A stretch of 5,059 nt of DNA. It comes from JBOGED01 sp050743625. GTDB taxonomy: Bacteria > Actinomycetota > Nitriliruptoria > Euzebyales > Egibacteraceae. The DNA is taken from positions 1-5,059 of the forward strand of contig JBOGED010000490.1 in the NCBI GenBank assembly GCA_050743625.1, given 5' to 3'. The stretch's first letter is position 1. Each line of letters starts with the position of its first letter. Positions 1 to 4,397 of this stretch are shown one piece after another. The translations under genes and the position numbers were made by a program. The notes under the pieces are model-generated. The model was not told where the DNA came from. It was given only the letters and a program-made list of their open reading frames with translations, and ran no database searches.

Positions 1-134
1 CCGTCGACCTGACCGGCGCGGTCCGCCTCGGCGAACAGATGATCGACGAGGCCAGCCGCAAGATGGCCGCGGTTACCGTGACGCGAGGCCGCGCGGCGGG
101 GATGAAACCCCGCCGCCGCGGTCAGCGTGGTTAA
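1..134 (+). CDS. C-terminal end of an unidentified protein (partial, 5' end outside window)
   Basis: An open frame enters from the left edge (first full codon at base 3) and ends at TAA 132-134, giving 43 residues that begin VDLTGAVRLGEQMIDEASRK and finish in a very basic tail (KPRRRGQRG). The first part looks like an amphipathic helix with an acidic/basic mix. The tail is rich in Arg, Gly and Lys, as in many nucleic-acid-binding actinobacterial proteins, but that is only a hint. I do not recognise the family from this fragment. Third codon positions are mostly G or C, and the other two plus-strand frames make less sensible protein, which supports this frame. The gene converges on the small minus-strand gene at 131-328, and the two stops overlap in TTAA. 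The last codons carry a strong hairpin (93-116). Confidence 0.6.
   Translation, partial: VDLTGAVRLGEQMIDEASRKMAAVTVTRGRAAGMKPRRRGQRG
93..116 (-). terminator. GC-rich hairpin, probable terminator of the minus-strand zinc-ribbon gene
   Basis: GCGGCGGGG (93-101) and CCCCGCCGC (108-116) form a perfect 9-bp stem around a 6-nt loop (ATGAAA). On the minus strand it starts 14 nt after the TAA of the 131-328 gene, a normal place for a terminator. It has no T-run, as is common in actinomycetes. On the plus strand it lies inside coding sequence (codons for RAAGMKPRRR), so it would act there only as an mRNA 3'-end structure. Function is inferred from stem strength and position. Confidence 0.45.
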
Positions 135-328
135 CCCGTTGCCTCGAGCGCGACAGCGTCACACACGACTTTGGCCACAGGGCGGAGCTCCGATACACTC
201 GCCCGGTTTTCGATCGCCCGCGGCTCCGCGCCGCAGGCGGGACAGACCGGTGCGGGTTTGGACCTGTCGAACCAACCGGCGCAGTAGAACCACCGGTCAC
301 AATCACCACACAGTCCCCAGATCTTCAC
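131..328 (-). CDS. Small zinc-ribbon protein, function unknown
   Basis: A 65-aa protein beginning (M/V)KIWGLCGDCDRWFYC. Cysteine pairs CGDC (residues 7-10) and CPAC (29-32), with a further Cys16 in WFYCAGWF, are what a treble-clef or zinc-ribbon knuckle needs. The aromatic-rich stretch between the pairs (RWFYCAGWFDRS) should pack around the metal site. Residues 40-65 are a plain, partly helical tail with one more Cys. I chose GTG at 328 because GGGGAG (plus-strand 335-340) lies 6 nt upstream. An in-frame GTG at 370 would add 14 residues (MPRDQSVLLNGETR) but has no visible ribosome site. The protein is too small to be an enzyme; a nucleic-acid- or protein-binding adaptor is possible but not shown. 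The gene is convergent with the partial upstream gene, their stops sharing TTAA. Confidence 0.7.
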   Translation of the reverse strand: MKIWGLCGDCDRWFYCAGWFDRSKPAPVCPACGAEPRAIENRASVSELRPVAKVVCDAVALEATG

Positions 329-334
329 GCGCGT

Positions 335-340
335 CTCCCC
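335..340 (-). promoter_or_regulatory. Ribosome binding site favouring the GTG start at 328
   Basis: On the minus strand this reads GGGGAG, 6 nt before GTG 328. No comparable purine run precedes the alternative in-frame GTG at 370, so this site decides the start of the zinc-ribbon gene. Confidence 0.5.
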
Positions 341-392
341 GTTCAGGAGTACCGACTGGTCTCTCGGCACGCGACAGCGTCGTAGTGTGAGC

Positions 393-404
393 GCACAGTT
401 GTGC
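393..404. promoter_or_regulatory. Possible operator palindrome upstream of the zinc-ribbon gene
   Basis: GCACA-GT-TGTGC is a perfect 5-bp inverted repeat with a 2-bp centre. It overlaps a second imperfect dyad, TGTGAGCGCACA (386-397). It lies 65 bp upstream of the preferred start at 328, where a promoter would be expected. No convincing -10/-35 pair was found beside it. Short dyads are frequent in GC-rich DNA, so this is weak. Confidence 0.2.
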
Positions 405-520
405 CGAGGTTGACCGAAGTATGGGATCGTCGGCGTTGACGGCTGATAGAGAAAGCCTTGCCCGCGCTACGGCCCATGTCAAGGGTGAGTTTCCACGCTC
501 TCACGCGCTACCACGTCTTA

Positions 521-530
521 ATTCCGGAAT
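521..530. repeat. 10-bp perfect palindrome past the end of the DUF4037 gene
   Basis: ATTCCGGAAT is self-complementary and lies 8 bp beyond the minus-strand stop at 539-541. The surrounding bases (about 511-530) are A/T-richer than the genes around them. It is too short to call a terminator. The rest of the 329-538 gap holds no recognisable gene. Confidence 0.2.
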
Positions 531-538
531 ATGGAACC

Positions 539-1564
539 TCATTGCGCCCAAAAGGCAGCCAAGCGCTTGGACACTCTCGCGTTGCTGAGCACGTCGGTCG
601 AGTCGACGGCTTGGTCGATCGCGCCGGTGAGTGGCAGGGATCGTAACCAAGGATCGGTGACGGTCGACAGGCTGGCCTGGCAGAACCGGCCGGCGTCGAG
701 CACGTGGAACGGCCGGGTGTAGAACGGGCGGACCGTTGCCTCGACCGGCTCGGTGATGCCGAGGGAGTTGTGGCGGCGAGCGACGGCCTCATAGGCCTCG
801 CACAGCCCGGCCTGGCGTTGCGGGAACGTGACCGCCGTGAACGCGCGCGCCAACGGGGGACCGACCTCGCGAGCCGCATCCAGCTGGGCGAACGCCGAGC
901 CGAGCCACTTCGCATACGGAGCGTAGCGGCGCTCCAAGAGGAGGCAGAGGCGCATGACCTCACGGACCTGACGGGCGGCGAGAACCCGCGAGCCGAGCTC
1001 GTCTCCGACCTCCGCGGTGCGCCCGACGAACGGCTCCTCCTGCGCCAACCGCCGCCACTGGCAGGCGAGCAGCCACTGCCAGACCTGGTCCGGATACCAC
1101 GCCACCGCCTGCCGTATCCGGGCGAGCTCGCCTGCGGGGTCCGCGAACACGGCCCCGGCCGTCACCTCCAACAAGAGCTGCTGAGGCAGCCCGAGCCAGT
1201 CCTTGGCAGCAAGCCCAGCTCGCGGGTCGATCCCAAGCTGGCCGACGACCCACGACTCGAGATCGGTCACCGCCACGTGGTGCGACACCGGGACGTCGTC
1301 CCACCCGAACCGCACCGGCCACCCCGCGAACTCCTCGGGCAGGCCGGCGTCGACCGCAGCCCGGGCGGCGACGACCTCGCCAGGGTCGACGAAGACCTGC
1401 AGCCGGGGACCCCACCCGTGGTCGGTCGACCGGGGTGTGTCGTAGCCGAGGACGTCGGAGCCCGATCCGAGAAACGCCGCGGCATGGCCCCAGCCTTCGA
1501 GGAGTGGCCGCACCGCCTGCTGGTAAAAGGTGGCGGCAAGCTCAACGCCAGGCAAGAAGGTCAC
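539..1564 (-). CDS. DUF4037 domain-containing protein (nucleotidyltransferase-like)
   Basis: 341 aa, a usual length for actinobacterial DUF4037 proteins. Recognisable blocks: an N-terminal FLPGVELAATFYQQAVRPLL; GSGSDVLGYD (33-42) followed by STDHGWGP (46-53), in the place where nucleotidyltransferase-fold proteins carry their GS and acidic residues; the central CQWRRLAQEEPFVGR (168-182) leading into EVGDELGSR (185-193); ERRYAPYAKWLGSAF (211-225); and C-terminal FYTRPFHVLD plus DQAVDSTDVL. DUF4037 is thought to be related to nucleotidyltransferases, but its substrate is unknown. The usual D-x-D pair is not clear here (DH at 48-49), so activity should not be assumed. The start is GTG 1564, overlapping the stop of mcd in GTGA, with GAGGAAG (1572-1578) 7 nt upstream inside the mcd end. 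It is the second gene of the operon, so its translation is probably coupled to mcd. Family call is firm; function unknown. Confidence 0.88.
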   Translation of the reverse strand: MTFLPGVELAATFYQQAVRPLLEGWGHAAAFLGSGSDVLGYDTPRSTDHGWGPRLQVFVDPGEVVAARAAVDAGLPEEFAGWPVRFGWDDVPVSHHVAVTDLESWVVGQLGIDPRAGLAAKDWLGLPQQLLLEVTAGAVFADPAGELARIRQAVAWYPDQVWQWLLACQWRRLAQEEPFVGRTAEVGDELGSRVLAARQVREVMRLCLLLERRYAPYAKWLGSAFAQLDAAREVGPPLARAFTAVTFPQRQAGLCEAYEAVARRHNSLGITEPVEATVRPFYTRPFHVLDAGRFCQASLSTVTDPWLRSLPLTGAIDQAVDSTDVLSNARVSKRLAAFWAQ

Positions 1565-3192
1565 GGCGCGGCTTCCTCTAGGAGCCGGCGGATGATGACG
1601 CGCAGGGCCAAGGTCTCGTCCGCGCCCTCGAAGATCGACAGCACGCGGGCGTCCACGAAGTAGCGGCTGACGGCGTACTCCTCGGCGTACCCGTAGCCAC
1701 CGTGGATCTGCATCGCCTCACGCGTCAGCCACTCGGCGGCCAGGCAGGACATCGACTTCACCATGGAAGCCTCCAGCTGGCCGCTTCCGGTGCCAAGAAG
1801 CGCGGCGCAGCGGTACGAGAACTCGCGCGACGCGACGATCAAGGCCGCCATGCGAGCGAGCTTCGCGCGCGTTAGCTGGTAGGTGCCCAGCGGGACCCCG
1901 AAGACCTGTCGCTCGTTGGCGTAGGCGACCGCCCGCTCGAAGGCGGCCTGCATGACCCCGAGTGCGCGCGCCGCCGTCTGCAGGCGCCCGTTCGCGAAGG
2001 CGTCCATCTGAAGGTAAAAGCCCTGGCCACGCCCTCCCTCCCCACCGACGAGGTTCTCGACCGGTACGTGAAAGTTCTCGAACGCGATCTCGAAGCTGTG
2101 CATGCCCCGGTATCCCAAGGTCCCGATCGCGCGTGCTTGCATACGGCCGCCCCTCCCGTCCTCATGTTCCCAGGAATGGCCAGGGAAGGGCGGCTTCTCC
2201 ACGACGAACAGTGACAAGCCACGGTGGCGCTTGCTCCGATCCGGGTCGGTCCGGGCGAGCAGCATCAGCAAGTCGGCGCGCCCGCCGAACGTGCACCAGG
2301 TCTTCACGCCGTTCACCACGTACGCGCCGCCGTCCTTGCGCGCGGTGACCTTGACATTCGCGACGTCCGAGCCGTAGTCGGGCTCGGTCACCGCGACCCC
2401 GCACATCAGCGCTCCGCTGGCGATCTCGGGCAGCCACCGCTGGCGCTGCTCATCCGTACCGCCCTTCACCAGCGCCTTCGACAAGATCTCCGGCCGGGTG
2501 ATGAGGCTGCCGGCCACGCCCAGCGACCCGCGGGAAAGCTCCTCGGTGACGACCACCATCGACATGAAGTGGTCGGCCGACTCGCCTTCCGCGAACCCAC
2601 CGTACGCGTCCGGAATGGACAGGCCGAAGCAGCCCATCTCGCCGAGCTCCCGGATGATGTCCTCGGGGATATCGGCGTCGTCGCGGTGCACCCGCTCGGC
2701 GACCGGCTCGACCCGAGTGTCCGCGAAGCCGCCGAACGTCTCACGGACCATCCGGAGCTCATCGGATAGTTGCCGGGGAAGGTCAGGGTTGACGAGGGCT
2801 CGGCGCGCGATCTTTTCGAGCAGCTCCGGGCTCCGCGCCGTGGAGAAGGCCGCGGCCAGATCGCCGCTACCCAGCGGTGGCGGGCCTCCCCAGGCCTCGG
2901 CGCGGCCCGCTGTCCGCCATTCCAGGTCCGCGGCCACATCTCCTACGAACGCGGCGGTGAGCATCGCCTCCAGCTCACCGCGACCCGCATAGGAGTCCAG
3001 CAAGATCTCTGCGGCCACCACTCGCCCCGCGATCGACGCCAAGTCATAGGCGAACACCTGCTCGCGATCGAGGAGCTCGAGATCGACCCTGCCATCCTTT
3101 ACGGTGTCGGCCGCGAGGCGATCAACGGCCCTGTCCACGGCGCTCCGGCACGCCTCGGAGAGCACAAGGGCGATATCGACGATAGACTCCAC
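1561..3192 (-). CDS. mcd: (2S)-methylsuccinyl-CoA dehydrogenase (acyl-CoA dehydrogenase superfamily)
   Basis: 543 aa, longer than ordinary acyl-CoA dehydrogenases (about 380-400) and matching Mcd, which has an extra helical N-terminal domain (here about residues 1-145, including EQVFAYDLASIAGRVVAAE and ELEAMLTAAFVGDVAADL). The dehydrogenase core follows: RVEPVAERVHRDDADIPEDI (160-179); MGCFGLSIPDAYGGF (186-200); the flavin/substrate segment CGVAVTEPDYGSD (264-276); VNGVKTWCTFGGRADLLMLL (293-312); IGTLGYRGMHSFEIAFEN (356-373); NGRLQTAARALGVMQAAFERA (401-421); MQIHGGYGYAEEY (494-506); and LSIFEGADETLALRVI, in which Glu522 aligns with the catalytic base of the family. The known reaction is FAD-dependent oxidation of (2S)-methylsuccinyl-CoA to mesaconyl-CoA in the ethylmalonyl-CoA pathway of acetyl-CoA assimilation, in the cytoplasm. 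The start is GTG 3192: an in-frame stop lies at 3211-3213, and AGGAAGG precedes it by 8 nt. It is the first gene of an operon with the DUF4037 gene. A branched short-chain acyl-CoA dehydrogenase is a less likely alternative. Confidence 0.93.
   Translation of the reverse strand: MESIVDIALVLSEACRSAVDRAVDRLAADTVKDGRVDLELLDREQVFAYDLASIAGRVVAAEILLDSYAGRGELEAMLTAAFVGDVAADLEWRTAGRAEAWGGPPPLGSGDLAAAFSTARSPELLEKIARRALVNPDLPRQLSDELRMVRETFGGFADTRVEPVAERVHRDDADIPEDIIRELGEMGCFGLSIPDAYGGFAEGESADHFMSMVVVTEELSRGSLGVAGSLITRPEILSKALVKGGTDEQRQRWLPEIASGALMCGVAVTEPDYGSDVANVKVTARKDGGAYVVNGVKTWCTFGGRADLLMLLARTDPDRSKRHRGLSLFVVEKPPFPGHSWEHEDGRGGRMQARAIGTLGYRGMHSFEIAFENFHVPVENLVGGEGGRGQGFYLQMDAFANGRLQTAARALGVMQAAFERAVAYANERQVFGVPLGTYQLTRAKLARMAALIVASREFSYRCAALLGTGSGQLEASMVKSMSCLAAEWLTREAMQIHGGYGYAEEYAVSRYFVDARVLSIFEGADETLALRVIIRRLLEEAAP
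1572..1578 (-). promoter_or_regulatory. Internal ribosome binding site for the DUF4037 gene
   Basis: Minus-strand GAGGAAG inside the last codons of mcd, 7 nt before GTG 1564. With the 4-bp GTGA overlap it supports coupled translation and fixes this start. Confidence 0.6.
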
Positions 3193-3200
3193 GAGCGCAT

Positions 3201-3207
3201 CCTTCCT
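3201..3207 (-). promoter_or_regulatory. Ribosome binding site of mcd
   Basis: Minus-strand AGGAAGG, 8 nt before GTG 3192. An out-of-frame ATG (3198-3200) abuts it but is too close to use it. This confirms the GTG start. Confidence 0.6.
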
Positions 3208-3258
3208 GACTTATCCCTGATCTTCATTTTGCGTTTTCTACCCAGGTGAAACACACTT

Positions 3259-3291
3259 CCCCATATCGGGGGGCGTACTTGCACGCACCCC
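3259..3291 (-). promoter_or_regulatory. Two mutually exclusive hairpins in the mcd upstream region
   Basis: On the plus strand the G-run 3268-3273 can pair leftward with CCCC 3259-3262 (loop ATATC). It can also pair rightward, as GGGGGGCGT 3268-3276, with ACGCACCCC 3283-3291 (one mismatch in nine, loop ACTTGC). The site is 67-99 bp upstream of the mcd start, so it could be an operator at the promoter or part of the leader. No clear -10 box was found on the minus strand here. Confidence 0.3.
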
Positions 3292-3357
3292 TGGTCGTCC
3301 GATGCGTTCCGACCTACCCATTGGGCGGCTCGATACGAACAGAGCAAGCCCTGTCCA

Positions 3358-3367
3358 GTGGGCCCAC
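3358..3367. repeat. 10-bp perfect palindrome GTGGGCCCAC
   Basis: It is self-complementary over all ten bases and enclosed by a further inverted repeat, GTCCA (3353-3357) with TGGAC (3375-3379). It could be a protein-binding dyad or the tip of a stem; there is no evidence to choose. Confidence 0.25.
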
Positions 3368-3415
3368 GGCCGTATGGACCTCGGTGATAGATCCTGGTTT
3401 AATAGGATTCAGTCG

Positions 3416-3483
3416 GACCCTGAAGTTGATGGGACAGCACCCGTAGGCATTGGTGCGGTCACTCGGCGTGATTGCTTCAGGTC
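3416..3483 (+). other. Possible three-way-junction RNA fold
   Basis: If transcribed from the plus strand, 3416-3425 pairs with 3475-3483 (nine pairs with one bulged C at 3418). This stem encloses two hairpins that abut: GCACC 3437-3441 with GGTGC 3452-3456, and GGTCAC 3457-3462 with GTGATT 3468-3473 (two G-U pairs). The G-U pairs would become A-C on the other strand, so the plus strand is favoured. A TAGGAT hexamer (3403-3408), a good actinomycete -10 match, would start transcription at about 3415, right at the outer stem, but its -35 is poor. It is not a tRNA: there is no T-loop and it is too short. It could still be chance pairing in GC-rich DNA. Confidence 0.3.
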
Positions 3484-3514
3484 AGGAGGGTGGGACATGC
3501 CATCTTCCGCGAAT

Positions 3515-3543
3515 TGGACAGGTGGATCTGCTACCGGTACCAT
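3515..3543 (+). promoter_or_regulatory. Candidate promoter for the 202-aa gene
   Basis: A -35 element TGGACA (3515-3520, five of six matches to TTGACA) and a -10 element TACCAT (3538-3543, fitting TANNNT) are separated by exactly 17 bp. Transcription would begin near 3550, leaving a leader of about 169 nt before ATG 3719. Assigned from consensus and spacing only. Confidence 0.4.
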
Positions 3544-3546
3544 TAT

Positions 3547-3699
3547 CAATCCGCCTAGCCTTAGGAACTAGTACCAAGCGAGGCGGATTGCCAGCCGAAG
3601 CCAGGGCTGGCATCGCGTTATGCGAATAGCAAGCGGTCTTGCCTTGCGGTAAGCCGTAGCTCAACGTTCCCCTTCGAATAGTCTCGGCGTCCCGTTGAG
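3547..3699 (+). promoter_or_regulatory. Structured 5' leader: run of four stem-loops
   Basis: The inverted repeats are CAATCCGCCT 3547-3556 with AGGCGGATTG 3581-3590 (perfect, 10 bp); TGCCAGCC 3589-3596 with GGCTGGCA 3605-3612 (perfect, 8 bp, 8-nt loop); GCAAG 3629-3633 with CTTGC 3638-3642 (CGGT loop); and CTCAACG 3660-3666 with CGTTGAG 3693-3699 (perfect, 7 bp). They fill the space between the candidate promoter and the ribosome site of the 202-aa gene. The first two stems share bases 3589-3590, so they would stack or compete. The first could instead be a DNA operator at the start site. It does not match any riboswitch class I know. Confidence 0.4.
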
Positions 3700-3718
3700 T
3701 TGAGGAAGTTGTGGTCAC

Positions 3719-4327
3719 ATGATGACGTTGGTCGAACGCGAGGCGCTGATGCTGGCGGACATGCTGGCGGACGAAGGCATTGGTCCAGACGAGGTTGATC
3801 CCGATGCGGTGTGGCGCCTCGTGTCCCAGGCCGGCGGGTACCCGACTCAGCTGCGGCGGGCCTATGACCAGGTCTATCGCCGATGGGCTGACGGTGGCTC
3901 CACACGCGACCACATGGCATGCCTTCTCCTTACCTACGCTCACGTCGCGGCGGCGGGGGCGAGTAATGTCATTCCCGAGCCAGGTATGTCTTTGAATTGG
4001 AGCCTCGACAAGCGGCCGGTCTGGCAGGTCGGGATTCAGTATCAACGGACGGAATGGCATGACGGGGTTCTTTCTTACGACACGGGTGACCGCATCACCT
4101 CGGAGTTGAGGAAGACTGGTATGACTCGTCAGGTCGAGGTATCGATCGACGATGACAATTGCGGCTTCGGTCTGTCCTTTAGTGTCCACGCCAACGATCA
4201 TGCCCAAGCCGAGGCGACCACAGAGGGCCTCACGCGCAACTGCTTGGACCGGATCGGTGAATCCGACGCCTGGAGCGCCCACGGCGTATCCGCCGACCCT
4301 TATGCAGGTCTGGAAACTTCTACCTGA
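3719..4327 (+). CDS. Hypothetical protein, 202 aa, unrecognised family
   Basis: I do not recognise this protein. The N-terminal part (about 1-80) is predicted helical and acidic, with VEREALMLADMLADEG and then QLRRAYDQVYRRWADGGSTRDH and a hydrophobic LLLTYAHVAAAG. A linker rich in Pro and Ser (about 81-100) leads to a second part (about 100-180) that reads like alternating beta strands, with an acidic turn DDDN (144-147), ending in a helix (EATTEGLTRNCLDRIG). No signal peptide, membrane span or catalytic motif is evident, so it is probably cytosolic. The start is ATG 3719, with GAGGAAG (3702-3708) about 10 nt upstream; ATG 3722 is the only close alternative. Third positions are G/C-biased but less so than in mcd, mostly in the second half, suggesting recent acquisition or weak constraint. 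Residues 11-18 come from a 12-bp tandem repeat. A strong hairpin follows the stop. Confidence 0.72.
   Translation: MMTLVEREALMLADMLADEGIGPDEVDPDAVWRLVSQAGGYPTQLRRAYDQVYRRWADGGSTRDHMACLLLTYAHVAAAGASNVIPEPGMSLNWSLDKRPVWQVGIQYQRTEWHDGVLSYDTGDRITSELRKTGMTRQVEVSIDDDNCGFGLSFSVHANDHAQAEATTEGLTRNCLDRIGESDAWSAHGVSADPYAGLETST
3749..3772 (+). repeat. Perfect 12-bp tandem duplication inside the 202-aa gene
   Basis: ATGCTGGCGGAC occurs twice head to tail, encoding MLAD-MLAD (residues 11-18). It is in frame, so it lengthens a helix by about one turn without breaking the gene. It looks like a replication-slippage duplication. Confidence 0.85.
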
Positions 4328-4333
4328 ACCCTC

Positions 4334-4381
4334 GGGTGGCCGCTCCGAACCTCCCCTTCCATCCCCCCGGAGCGGCCACCC
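4334..4381 (+). terminator. 14-bp perfect hairpin between the 202-aa gene and the MDMPI-family gene
   Basis: GGGTGGCCGCTCCG (4334-4347) pairs perfectly with CGGAGCGGCCACCC (4368-4381) around a 20-nt pyrimidine-rich loop. Two more pairs can form outside it past a bulged C. It begins 6 nt after the stop codon at 4325-4327, the usual place for an actinomycete terminator; there is no T-tract. It ends only 16 nt before the next start codon, so it could also affect translation of the downstream gene. The loop bases ATCCCC (4361-4366) are complementary to GGGGAT (4387-4392), which includes that gene's ribosome site. Confidence 0.65.
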
Positions 4382-4397
4382 CGAATGGGGATAACCC

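Larger units (their letters stand above)
3193..3718. other. 526-bp divergent intergenic region rich in inverted repeats
   Basis: It separates the minus-strand mcd operon from the plus-strand 202-aa gene. No reading frame inside it gives a convincing protein: those present have mixed third positions and no recognisable motif. It contains alternative hairpins near mcd (3259-3291), a 10-bp palindrome (3358-3367), a short hairpin (ATCCT 3391-3395 with AGGAT 3404-3408), a possible three-way junction (3416-3483), a promoter candidate (3515-3543) and a run of stem-loops up to 3699. No tRNA, recognised riboswitch core or transposon end was found. Confidence 0.6.

Noticed and set aside
149..381. Direct repeat CGCGACAGCGTC at 149-160 and 370-381, bracketing the zinc-ribbon gene
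   Set aside because: One 12-bp match in 5 kb of GC-rich DNA is about what chance gives; there is no integrase and no tRNA end to suggest attachment sites.
704..1663. 319-codon plus-strand open frame opposite the DUF4037 gene
   Set aside because: It is antisense to a well-supported gene; its composition (many Arg, Pro, Glu and low complexity) is typical of the complement of high-GC coding DNA, and it has no recognisable domain.
3099..3347. Minus-strand frame starting upstream of mcd through ATG 3198-3200
   Set aside because: It overlaps the mcd start in another frame, encodes no recognisable protein, and the ribosome site is correctly spaced for GTG 3192 instead.
3419..3481. tRNA-like shape with a 7-bp closing stem (CCTGAAG/CTTCAGG)
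   Set aside because: At 63 nt it is too short, the T-loop consensus and a proper anticodon arm are missing, and there is no CCA-side context.
3302..3571. 89-codon plus-strand open frame in the intergenic region
   Set aside because: Third positions are not G/C-biased, no ribosome site precedes the ATG, the product resembles nothing known, and it runs across several inverted repeats and the promoter candidate.
3547..3590. Perfect 10-bp inverted repeat considered as ends of a mini-transposon
   Set aside because: The enclosed spacer is only 24 bp and no flanking target-site duplication was seen; a stem-loop or operator explains it better.
3620..3652. 10-codon leader peptide (MRIASGLALR) in the structured leader
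   Set aside because: There is no ribosome site at a usable distance and no run of a single amino acid that would suggest attenuation; an open frame this short is expected by chance.
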